The notes under the pieces: model-generated | What the model was told of the DNA's origin: nothing | The model's input: the letters and a program-made list of their open reading frames with translations, nothing else | Database searches by the model: none | Origin: Acephala macrosclerotiorum | Lineage: Eukaryota; Ascomycota; Leotiomycetes; Helotiales; Mollisiaceae | DNA length: 64,000 nt | Assembly (NCBI GenBank): GCA_014904845.1 | Contig: MU119225.1 | Coordinates: 233,335 to 297,334, forward strand | Direction of reading: 5' to 3' | Made by a program: the position numbers and the translations under genes | Part shown: one piece after another, positions 40,192 through 50,675 of the stretch | Position numbering within the stretch: the stretch's first letter is position 1 | How the letters are laid out: each line of letters opens with the position of its first letter

Positions 40192-40893
40192 AACCCGCTT
40201 CAGAGGATAGCAGTGTATGAAGGTCCTGAGCGCAAAACTGCTCAAGCTTCTGACACTCGCCTACGGCCCAAAAGTCTCGAGATGGCTTCGATTTTGGATT
40301 GCCAGCGCCCTCTCAAGTTGTTTATTGTAATGTCATACTATAACCAACAAAGAGATGTTACAATAGTCGCGCTCAACTCGGTCTTTGATTCTGACTACCC
40401 ACATGTCTTCCTTTCCTTCGATGGGGACGAAGAGGACGAAAATTACCTTAATACAATAGAAGATCTAGGAATTCCCCTATCTTTAGATATGTACCCGAAG
40501 CCTATCGACGTCTTGTACAAGTCAATCGATATCACAGTATCTCGATTTCCATATGGAGGCGAAATACATTGCCTGAAAGCTACACTCAAGTTAATTGAGC
40601 AGGTGCATCCGAAGTATCAGCAACACCAATTCAATCGCCTTATTCTTTTCATTGACTCAAATTGTGTTTTGGATCGGAATTGTCTCCAGAAATTTGTTAA
40701 TGATAAGGTTGTGAGACCTGCCTCGTTTGCACATACCATCTGGAGAACAGAGACCCCGATAGCAGAAAGCAGCGTCAACACCTTCGGGCGTAGGCCTTTT
40801 GGGAAGAGGATGCGAGAGACTAGAGGGATGATATACGATCTGGAGAATATATCTTCATTCTTGGCTCGCACCGAGGAGGGCAAAGTAGGGTGA
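40135..40893 (+). pseudogene. chitin-synthase-like GT2 fragment
   Basis: An open frame of 252 codons. From about residue 55 it matches the chitin synthase glycosyltransferase core: LKLFIVMSYYNQQRDV, VFLSFDGDEEDENYL, IDVLYKSIDITVSRFPYGG and LILFIDSNCVLD. Chitin synthases normally have Asp where this has Asn in that last block. Resemblance stops near residue 200, and the QxxRW active-site half and the membrane helices are absent, so it cannot be a working synthase. It overlaps the end of the preceding broken ORF in another frame. It is either a truncated relic or part of a scrambled fusion gene. Confidence 0.55.
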
Positions 40894-41082
40894 AGTTGAC
40901 TGGGCTAGAAGGACGAGATGGTGTGAGAAAGATACAGCTTGGGTTTTAGTCGATTGCTATCTCTTGCTTTATTGGAAGAAATAAAATGATGGAAATCGAA
41001 AAGTGACACTCTGCGTACTAGGGAATATCATCAGCAGCTACGTGTTGATGCCAATCTCAGTAGCTAGGGAGAATGGAAGGTG
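40894..41082. other. short gap, nothing recognised
   Basis: No coding content seen. Confidence 0.4.
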
Positions 41083-41490
41083 TTAGTGATGTGCCTTTGA
41101 CTCCAACTTGGGACAATTACATTCGCCAGAGGGGGGCGCAGCGCCGTTTCCCAGCCCGAAACGCAAGTGGATCTTGAAAGTAATGCCAAGTGCTTGCAAG
41201 GTAAAGAGCAATACTCTCACATGATCTTCAGCTCGGCAGTTCAATATTGTAAACTCCCTCCTTGGATCGATCGACACTTGAGCTTCTCTCAATTTCTCCC
41301 TCCTTGATTGTATGATGTCCTAGATCAGGATAAGAAGTGTCTTGGGGTAGATGTTGTATGGATTATGGTTTCGTAGATTGAGGCGTTTGAAGGTCATGTA
41401 GCCGCCACAATTACCCCAATTAGAGCTGACGATGCTCTCGTTTTTGTAGACAAAGTCGTAGACCGCGATGGCGACTATACTATCGGCTAT
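41083..41490 (-). pseudogene. unrecognised ORF relic
   Basis: On the minus strand a protein-like frame reads through DSIVAIAVYDFVYKN, NWGNCGGYMTFKRLNLR and FTILNCRAEDHVRVLL, with a single TAG at 41320-41322 where CAG would fit. I do not recognise the family. The mixed hydrophobic/charged composition suggests a formerly coding stretch and not chance. Start and upstream exons were not found. Confidence 0.25.
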
Positions 41491-42661
41491 GATATTTGTT
41501 CATATGAAAGGGTCTCAACCAAGGTTGCTCGAATTTCCTGAAAGCTGATGGTGAGAAAAACGAAGATAGAAGGGGGGAAGAAGTAAGGTTCAAGTACTGG
41601 GCTTTATGAGAGTAAATTTGAAAGCAGGTTCGGAAAGATATTTCTTTTTTGTTCAGAGTTTCACTATGCGCAGAAAATTTCCAAGATGTCTTTTTAAAGG
41701 TACCGTACAATGTCACTTTGATATAAAGTAAAAGAGCACTATATAGAGCTAGGATGTAGCCATGCATGGAAGTTCAACGTGACCCTCCCACCATATTCCA
41801 CACACTTGAGATCTCAAAGACTCAGAAATCCCATCTTCGCTTTTCATCTTCGCACTGCCAGCGATCTTGATCACCAGATCCACACTTACACCGCCGATCC
41901 TCCCAAAACTCCCGAAGCAGCCATGACCAGCGCAACCACGATATTCAGGCTGCAAATTGATCCAGCCCTACAACTGGTACCGGGTTTACAGTCAAACCCA
42001 GTAAGACCTTGTCTTTTCTCGAAATTGGAAGATGAATCAACCTCGGATTTTGAGAACGAAGGTGGAGGAGTTGGGATAAGCTCTGCTTTTCTTGGCCCAG
42101 GAGCGATGAGTGTGGTGAAGTTGTCACGCTTAAAAATGACAGAAGCGAAACTTGGGTGGTGAAGATAGCAATGAAGAGAATGGCGAGGATTTGTCTTTCG
42201 ATCTGAAGGGCTAGTAGAGATATGTTTATTTCTGGCAGAAAGTATTGACTTGAGCGCAAGTGAAGCACAATAACTTCAATAAAGTGGGATGCTTGGTTTG
42301 CGAAGTGGGTTGCAAATTCAAGTTGGTGGCTCCGATCTGCTAAGGGTGGCATGTTCGTCAATTTTGAAGGGCCTATTCTGTCGAACGAATGGCGGGGCTT
42401 CGCAATTCTTTCTCTGGCAGGAGGCTAGTGGGCAATAGGTTTGACTTGGGAGTATAATTAGACATAATATAAGCCAACCGATAGACTATGCGTTAGCTTT
42501 TGGAGCTTTGAAATCCGACCTATGATATTCAGCATAGGCATACAGATCCCTGAAGCTAAAGGGTAGAGCTTTGACATACCACAGAATTTCAAGAATCCCA
42601 AGAATCCCCGCATTTATTCGTCGGCGGTTCGAACGACTTTCTTATGTTTTCGCTGTGACAT
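41491..42661. other. gene-free stretch, open frames on both strands
   Basis: Overlapping open frames exist on both strands (for example 41779-42162 + and 41945-42361 -) but neither shows a family motif or convincing splice structure. I see no supportable gene. Confidence 0.4.
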
Positions 42662-45600
42662 TCAACTGTCTGAAGAGCTGGCACTGGCGAAACTTAGCTG
42701 TTGTTTTGCCAGCACGATCTGCCAAATTGCAAGAACTATCTGCAAAATGCCGATGAACAGTGTCATTCCACCAACTGGTCATGGGTCAGTACTATTAATC
42801 TATCTCGTACGGGATAACATACCAAACGTGATCGTCCAAAACGTCCACCACCTTAGGGTGTCCCGTCTGTCATTCCTGAGAGTTTTGTTAGATGCTTCAA
42901 TTCAATTCAGAAAGTACACAGTCTTACCAGAGCGCCCTGAACGTGTGAGGGCTCTGCCTCTGAATGAAGGTATGCAGCTGGTGTAAACGTGGACCAAATA
43001 GTGGAAACTCCAAGCCGTAAGTATTACTGAGTAGCCCAGCATCTATTTCCTGATAGATAGCTTTAGGCAAGGAGGATGTCCACTTGCGGCCGCAAAGCAT
43101 GTTCAGCAAGGGATCCGGGGGTAGATCGCTTTGCATGTCGGTTTGGATGTTGTTCCGATCCAACCTGTTGAAAGCCCTCCAAGAATTATCGATTCCAAAG
43201 AGGAGGCGATATGAGAGCAGAACTTCACGAAATATGTTCTCAGCATTAAAGGAACTCGGGCTATTTGTAATACGTCCTCCGTCATAAGTCGTTCGGAGAT
43301 CATCCATCAGCCTTAAATGTTTGTTAGTTCTCAAGCCTGGAATTAAGCACTGGAGTTGACCCACTGTGACAATATTGAAGTTCTACCATGCAGCATATAT
43401 GCAAACTGCCCAATATGCATTAGAATTCATCAGTCACTTATGTGGTGTCTACATACTGATGGTAAGGCGAACAGAGTCAATATCCGGAGCGTGGGATCAA
43501 ATTTTAAGTGTTGTGGTAATTGATCAGTCCACACTATTTTGACAGCTCCATCAATTGTGAGGGACCTGAAGCTTATGGTCTTCGCCAGAAATTGCTGAGT
43601 CGGAGGTTCGCCATAAGTATCGTATATAGGGGGCGGGTCAATCGACAACACGAAAAGCTCGAAACGTCGCAGTACTTGACTTATACTCTGATCATGAAGC
43701 CGCACCAGTTCTTCAGGCTCGATGGATATGCCTCGTGCATCTTCAGACGACTGTAGAAGTCGGGGAGCAGTCATTGTTAGCCATCCGATTGCCATAATAA
43801 GAAGTTGATATTCGAGTGAGGGTCTGGCAGTCGCCTCAAAAATCCCAAGACTCCTTAATGAGGCGGCAATGTTTCTCAAGGTGCGCCCGTGGGGATCCAT
43901 CAGCAAATTAGCTAGATGAAATAGAAAAGAATAGATGACCTCAAATTTTTCGTGCTTCTCATGCCATTTCCCCTGAATTGTTGCGTGGTTACCGGGCCAC
44001 TGAACATGTCCTGAGAACCCTTTCAAAAGCGGAACAAGAAGATCGTTAGAGTGCTCAAAGAAAGACGACTCCAGATATTGAGTATACCAGTCGGTGGCAC
44101 TCCGAATTGCGATGCCGTCCAAATTTGCTGACCCCTTAAGCAGCGCCATCAAGTCATTTCTCGATTTGTATTGCGTTGATGCTTTGACAGATAGCACGTC
44201 AGGTCAGGCTGCTCACAAAAATATCATGAAAACTGTTGACTTACACTGTGAAGAGTCGGCAGCGGATGCTTCAGTATCCCAATTCCTTGTCGCTCGCCTT
44301 TGAATTAATCCAAATCTGGAAGGGAAGTCTCTCGGCGACCTTAGAACGTCTAAATTAGCCATAGAGTCTCTCTCTGATACGGCTGGGGAACCTCGAAGCG
44401 ATACGAATGCCCTTGCGGAAGGTGTAATTGGTCCAGGACCGCCAAGAGGCGCGGTTCTTGTTGTAGCATTGCTGGATTCCTCGAGTTCACGCTTGACGCT
44501 CGCAACTGCTTCAGTCACAAAATCGGTCTCCCGCGGAAGTCTTACCGGACGACCACCGAATTGATCTCGAATGTCTCTAAAGATATCCCATGCAAGCAAG
44601 ACATATGCGATGCGAGTCTGTGGTCTTGCTGCAACGATCTGACCATATAATGTACTATTGTCATCGATGACCCAAGAACCACAATCACCTTTGACTATAT
44701 AATAAACATAAGCCACGAAATGATATTATGACGGAATACTCACCGACAAGTCGATCGAGAATCACAATCCACATTCTTTGAAAACTTCCACTGCCTGGGA
44801 GGGACACCAGCGAGTGATTGTGCAACAGCAAACCCTTCAAGACACCAGTGGTTCCTGTCTGAACCCATACTTCGGTATCTTCGAGTACTTGTGGTGCGAC
44901 CTGAGTGGGCTCAATCTTAAGACCATTCGGCAGAGAAATTGTGCTTGTAACATGAACCTTAGAGCTGTCCAAAGTACACAATGCCCAGTCAAGATCCCTT
45001 TGCCTTCCAGGTAATATATGCCTTTTCTCCGATAGCCGACCAACGATTGATCCATCCAATCTCGTAATGTCTAAGCTCTTGGTGACGCCTAATTGTTCTT
45101 GGTATTGTCAGGAATTATGATTGCTAGACAAAATGAGCATGCTAACCTTTTCCCTTGCTTACGCTTTCTTCGAATGCATGAGCAACTGTGAGGCCGAACA
45201 GCTGATCGTCTACAGCTACGATACCTCCCATAGTGCAACTTGCAGATCCAATTGAGAACAATTCTCCGTTGATCGGCCTCTTGGTGAGTGGTATTTGCAA
45301 GACGGGAGGTGCAATAGGACCCCCCTTGGTGGCCTGCATTGGGATGTCTGACGAACTTTGGGCCTTTGCTGAACTAGGAGATGAGTTGAACTTTGAGTTC
45401 TCCGGATCGGTCGTTGGATCTCCTGCTTCTGTACCGGAAAAGAATTCCGGGCCAACGTTGTAATACTCAAGTCCAATTCCTCGAGGGTCAACGAGTATCT
45501 CTTTATCAGCAATGATGTTCTTCGCATTTCGCCGACATATTTCGCTGGAGGAGCTGAATATCACGGTTGGCTGAGCGTCCTCGACAGACCTGCCAAACAT

Positions 45601-45879
45601 TGTTCCATCGTACGAGCAGGCCGGTGCTGTAGTTTCTCCGTCGAAGAAGTCACGATTGCGTTCAGCCAAAGAAGTCTCAATCTGTTCTATCGCGTCTTCT
45701 AAGGCACGACTTGCGGGCAGCAATGCAATCCAGCACTTCTTCCGGCGAGGGAAGTCCTCGATTCGCCATTTCATTTTGACTAGTGGGTCTGTTTTGATGG
45801 ATTGCCTCCGATCTGGATCTGTCCAACTTGCCTTTCCTAGTCGCACGCACTTACTACGTTGGTGCTGCGTTCGGATCAT
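42662..45879 (-). CDS. chymotrypsin-like domain protein with C-terminal membrane helix
   Basis: Seven exons in reverse order, 45147-45879, 44744-45088, 44245-44694, 43457-44181, 42928-43382, 42823-42875 and 42662-42774, give 957 aa with all phases closing. A chymotrypsin-type core is suggested by GIVAVDDQLFGLTVAHAF (His234), DLDWALCTL (Asp278) and KGDCGSWVIDD (Cys364). The spacings of 44 and 86 residues are close to those of chymotrypsin (45 and 93). The nucleophile position is Cys, not Ser. A long helical, unrecognised middle follows, then NDRRDTLRWWTFW (about 904-916) and a membrane helix to about 945. Fungal proteins with GDSGSWV motifs are common; function is unknown. The divergent neighbour shares the WWTFW membrane end. 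The acceptor at exon 4 is an AAAG site, the least certain junction. Confidence 0.7.
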
Positions 45880-46263
45880 ATTCGATGATTTGGAATCATC
45901 AGGAACAGCGCGGATTTGGCTTTAGGCTTGTTGAAACAAGTATAGAAGAGATTGCTCTCGCAATATCGGTGAGGCTGAGAATCTGGTCAGATGAAATTGG
46001 AATTTAACCTCTTCCATGCAGCACGAGTGTGTGCCGCAATCCTCCGTTGCGCCCGAGTTTGGTTTGCCTTGCGCCCGAGTCTGCCTTGTACTCATGCAGG
46101 TGCTGTCATGCGACCTGGAACCGGGCTAACCATCCTAACGGAAATCACATGTGAAGGATAGACACACCCACCTTCGACAATTTCTACATGCGCTCTATGA
46201 ATTGTTTGAACCTTGACCAAGCTCCTATGCGCTAGGCAGCTGGGGCCATACCGGTGTAATACG
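45880..46263. promoter_or_regulatory. divergent promoter of the two WWTFW genes
   Basis: 384 bases between two outward-facing starts. Co-regulation is possible; no defined motif was identified. Confidence 0.4.
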
Positions 46264-47428
46264 ATGTCAGCCAGCTCCTTGACTCTTTCGCTGTCCTCTA
46301 TGAAGAGGACAGCACCGACAATCAACTTCAAAAGAGAAACCATGAATAATATGTGGAACATGACTATGACTTTCTGGGACTTCCAAGTCGAAAAAGCCGC
46401 ATATGATGCATACTTTTACCACATCTATCAAACTCTCTGCAAGGAGGCTTGCACCGGCAACAATTCGATACCAAACGTAACTCATGCTCAAATATTGGAG
46501 ATCGTGAGCATCTTGCGGCGTGGAGGAATTTCACAGGAGGATATGGTCCAGAACACGACTGCTACAGTGGGCTCTCAATTTTCGAGATCTGAACGTGAGC
46601 GCGCTGCCAAACTAGCAGCTGGACTACTTGTACCTTTGAACTTCAGCGGTGCTGGTGGGATCAGGCGAGGAGAGGCAATCCAATGGTTGTTGAGTGACAC
46701 TCTGGAACAAGCGGTTCAGACAAAGTTCTTGGCTGTTCAAGCTCAAACAGCCAAGATCTTTTCAGCAGGTCCACACGTTCATGTTTGCACAGCATGCAAT
46801 CAATTCATGAGCTTTCCTAGAAGCTTTCATGCAAGGCAATTCGAGCGCATCGCTGGGTTTGAGATAGTTTGGACAAGTAATTTGGCTGATCATCTATTGG
46901 TTCTTGACATGGACGAGAAGGTCAAATTGCACGTCTTTCACCAGGTCAGGATGCTTAAACATCACCTGCAAGCCAATGTGTAGGGACTTCCCTCTTTCCT
47001 TTTAATTTCAATCGAACAGTGCAAAATGGCTCACAATAAACATTCATCATAGACCAATCATCCCTCGCGATCTCATATTGGAGACGTTCGATACGCTCTC
47101 TCTTTTGATTCCACGACAGATACGCGACGTGAAGCGGTGGTACCTCAGTAAACAACAGTCAAGCAACCTCGACCCAGGCGCTCTGCATTGCGAGTACCTC
47201 AATCTGGAAGACCGACAGATCGAACACTTCAAGTACTGGGGAGATCGCCTATTGAAATTGAAAAGGACATATGACTGCCATGAGCCTCATGGACCAATTC
47301 AGTGGTGGAGAGACGATCGAAAGAAGGTTCAATGGTGGACGTTCTGGGTGGCAGTGCTGGTTCTGATCCTCACCATTGTATTCGGCGCTATACAATCAGT
47401 TACGGCTATAATGCAATCAATGAAATAG
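46264..47428 (+). CDS. fungal protein of unknown function with C-terminal WWTFW membrane helix
   Basis: Two exons, 46264-46979 and 47053-47428, give 363 aa; a GTAGGG donor is needed to keep phase. Recognisable fungal blocks are IPNVTHAQILEIVSILRR, VWTSNLADHLLV, ETFDTLSLLIPR, and EDRQIEHFKYWGDRLLKLK. The C-terminus is WWRDDRKKVQWWTFWVAVLVLILTIV in outline, one membrane segment close to the end. This family is frequent in filamentous ascomycetes and has no assigned function. The start ATG is the first in frame, but upstream in-frame codons without ATG leave room for an extra 5' exon. It is divergent from the chymotrypsin-like gene, whose last exons have the same membrane signature. Confidence 0.7.
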
Positions 47429-47936
47429 ACCGAAACTAAATATAGAGGGAGCTGCCATTAGAAAGGCTCTTTCCGACCTGATTGAAGACAAGCCCTACGT
47501 TTTAGTTAATGGATATAAAAACCTACAGCTCCGCTCAATTATAATCAAAGTAATAATGGCAACGTATCAGTTGAGAGGGCAAAAGGAGTGGTATTGTGAT
47601 GTCTAATCTGCCCACCTAGCTAAGTGGGAATGTTCCCTTAATAAAGTGAATTCACTAGTGCATCCAGTCCAGCTGAGATAACCCATATGAGCCGATGCTC
47701 GATCGAGCGTGAGACCTCATTCCCACATTGATCACTGTCTCAGTGCATTCTCCACCAATATCACCTGAATACGAGTTCTCAACTGACACAACGTGATTAA
47801 CCTAAGGTAAAAGTGAGAATTTCTCAAACTCAAGCAAATTACTATAGTAGCTGCATCCGTCACGTCCCCTGCTCTCACAGTATTATCTCCAGTCTCGCCG
47901 AAGCAGCTCCTAACCACCTCAAATTCAACGATCACA
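47429..47936. other. intergenic, nothing recognised
   Basis: 508 bases; no gene seen. A Ser/Thr-rich frame lacking ATG runs into the next ORF from about 47830. Confidence 0.4.
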
Positions 47937-48411
47937 ATGTCCTCAACGTCCTCAACGTCCTCAACATCTAGCACACTTATAGGATACTATGAACAGACAG
48001 CCTGGTACATTGAAGGGTGCTTCGCTTCCAGTCTCAGCACACATTACTTCGTTGACATATCAATGTATTCGACAAGGCAAACATGTCTAAAATATTGCTC
48101 TGCAGAAAAATTATTGCAAATAACCCCGCAATGCCGAACATCTTCGCTGGAATGATCGACAAGTAAGCTGTTCACTTCTACTTGATGGCAATGATATTGA
48201 TGCAAATATCATCTGTTTTTGTGCTTCATCTATGCGGCCGTTCTCTTTTACTCAAGGATTGGGAGGAACGAAGGAATCTTGTACAGCGCTCTGTCCTAAC
48301 ACTAGGCCTCTTTGCAACGGGGTCTTGACAATTGAGCTTACGACTCTTGAACCTGTTTTACCGCTGGGGTCGTCTGGTGTAATGCTTCGGTATCGTGGCG
48401 TAGACCATTGA
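47937..48411 (+). pseudogene. WSC-like Cys-rich ORF, probably broken
   Basis: Starts MSSTSSTSSTSST from a 9-bp tandem repeat, then TAWYIEGCFASSL and CLKYCSAE, as in WSC carbohydrate-binding domains. The frame then changes at a run of five A (about 48106-48110), giving PNIFAGMID, and again before DIDANIICFCASS and GTKESCTALCPN, ending at 48409-48411. Cys spacing and the CFC block fit WSC, but two frame changes with no good splice sites point to decay or sequence error. WSC proteins are cell-surface stress sensors or enzymes' binding modules; here no membrane segment is seen. Confidence 0.35.
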
Positions 48412-48621
48412 GAGAGAAGATGAGAACAACTGAAGGGGGCGTATGTGCTCATACTTTATGCAAATAATTACAGCCGTATCTTTCTTCTTCTTCTTTGCTT
48501 TCTTTGCGATGATGAGGACGATCATCAGAGCAGCATTGATATAAGTGTGAGAGCCGAAAGGGAGAAGTCTAGTAGTGTTTCCATCCTTCTCTTCCCAGCT
48601 CAGGATCTCAAGCTCCTACTC

Positions 48622-49900
48622 CTAACCAAACACTTTGTCGTAACCCGTCAAAGTGAAGCGATAGCGGACATCATTCCTCTTCATTCTCGTCACTACAACG
48701 TATCAAACCTCAAAATCAGCATTGCATCTTTTTGCAAAGATCAAGAGGAAAAATGTGACGATCACATACCTGCTTCCGCCAATCCCTTCTCAGAGATCGG
48801 AATCTCTTCCACCCAGCTCTTGATTCCCTTGTCTGCCGCCAATTGCAACATCCTCAACGTCTCTTTTCGCGATCCCAAGTGACTAGCTCCAATCAAGCAT
48901 CCATTCTCCATAAACATATGAGACTTGACTTCCTGCCCTTCACCCTCCGGCAAGCCAACACTGACCCAATGCGCATGGACATCAAGCAGCGACAGATATT
49001 TGCCAAGATCAAAACCTTCGCTCGAGTTGGCAGTATTGACAATGAGATCAAAGGTCATGCGATGCGGCTCGTTCCAGTCTTTGTCCTCGGTCGCGATAAA
49101 CCCGTCAGCTCCGAGTTTCTTTGCATCTGCTTCTTTGGAGTGAGAACGTGAGATGGCCCAGGTTTCTGCGCCTAGAGCTTTGGCGAAAAGGACTCCAAAG
49201 TGTCCGATGCCTCCTAGGCCGACGATCCCAACCTTCTTGCCTGGACCACAGCCGTTTCGTACCAGTGGTGAGAATGCTGTCAGTCCCGCACAGAGCATTG
49301 GCGCGACGAGGTTTGTCTCGAGGGCATCTGGGATGGGGAAGACCCAGTGCTGAGAGTAAGTTCTAGTCAGTATATGCATAGTCTGAGCTTTGCTCTTTCC
49401 GAGATCAGTTCTTACCTCATGCGCTCGAATATGGCTGGAGTAGCCACCTTGAAGGACGATATCTGTTCCCGGCCAGTACCCTCCATACGTATCTACCTGG
49501 TGCCGGCAGTATGTCTCGTTATCGTTCTTACACTGTTTACAGTCAAGGCAAGCATAAATCTGCGCACCAACGCCAACTCGTTGACCTTTCTTGATGAGGG
49601 TCACTTTGGGTCCAACTCGAATCGCTTCACCCACGATTTCATGACCAACACAGAGAGGGAAGTTTTTTGGTCCCCAGCCGCCTGTAATGGTGTGTACATC
49701 TGAGCCGCAGACGCCGCATGCGTGGATCTTCACATCGACATCGTAGTCTCCGAAGGGCTTGAATTTGAGCTGCATACCACGTCAGCAAAATGAAATGGTT
49801 GATAGATGTTTCCTTATTCTTGACTCACCTCCCTTTTCTTGAAATCCGTCCACGTCTCCGCCGAATCGATTTGAAATCCTTCATAAGTTTCAGGATACAT
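48622..49900 (-). CDS. NADP-type zinc alcohol dehydrogenase (Adh6/CAD-like)
   Basis: Four exons in reverse order, 49829-49900, 49416-49769, 48770-49349 and 48622-48692, give 358 aa. The 66-nt second intron is in frame and free of stops, so retention would insert 22 residues; the conserved RAHE/HWVFPIPDA junction shows it is an intron. Catalytic zinc site CGVCGSD (Cys45) and GHE, the structural zinc loop CLDCKQCKNDNETYC, and the nucleotide-binding GLGGIGH are intact. The SRSHSK loop after the Rossmann fold favours NADP. The family reduces aldehydes such as cinnamaldehyde or medium-chain aldehydes to alcohols in the cytosol. Length is normal and no break is seen. Confidence 0.92.
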
Positions 49901-50675
49901 TTTGCAGGTTTCCAAAAGTGAAGTTTGTGCAAGACAAGAGAGGAAACGCAAGATTTACAAATAATTCAGAGCGATGGAGACTCCTTTATTCAATTCCTTT
50001 TCCGTCTTCGGTCATCTGTGGTCCGCCGTAGCAAGAAATATCGCGGCCGCTCACAAACAAGAAGGAAACTCGGAGTACGGGTCAGTTTCCAAAGTTGTTG
50101 CTGTTGGCAGGTCATGCGTTGCTTTCGCGGGCCATGTTTGCGCCACGCCCCACTGGCAAGAGTGGGATTGCTCCGCTCACCTCTATCTTAGTATTTTCTC
50201 ACCCGCCGTAGTATGCACCCTACCTGCGCTCTTTATCTTGGGAGTCGCCTTTGGAAATTGGTAGGAAATTATTGACAGACTGGAAGGCGGAAATTGGTGG
50301 GGAAATGTGAATGAGATCATGAGGCGATTCATAAGGAGAGGTGCTCTCTGTAGGGCAGTAATGCCGGATGGAAGGTGAAGCGGGGTAATGGCGGGGTAAG
50401 CTTTCAGGGGCTCGCTAAAGTTGCCTTGCTCAGGCACAGCTTATATTCCCAACACTTGAACAGCATTGTGGCGTTTTTCGTTCAATCATGATGGACATGG
50501 TACTGCATGTCAGCTTATAGCATTGAGGTTATGCGATCAGAAGAAGGGAAGTGGGTGCATGAGGGTAGGCTGGGTAGAAAAGACAATATTTCGTGCATTT
50601 CTTGCCATGGCATTCTAGTTCTACTACTCCTAAGATCCTCCCGGGTGCGTTTCCTCACAAATCATCTACATTGAT
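49901..50675. other. intergenic, nothing recognised
   Basis: 775 bases upstream of the dehydrogenase and downstream of the FMO; presumably holds the dehydrogenase promoter. Nothing specific seen. Confidence 0.45.

Noticed and set aside
41779..42361. Overlapping + and - frames as a hypothetical gene
   Set aside because: Neither strand shows conserved motifs, codon bias or plausible introns.
46092..46361. Minus-strand frame opposite the start of the WWTFW gene
   Set aside because: It has no splice partners or family content beyond chance, and the + strand gene has conserved blocks through the same DNA.
49350..49415. 22-residue in-frame insertion in the alcohol dehydrogenase
   Set aside because: It has a good GTAAGA donor and CTCAG acceptor, and the family sequence is continuous across it, so it is an intron.
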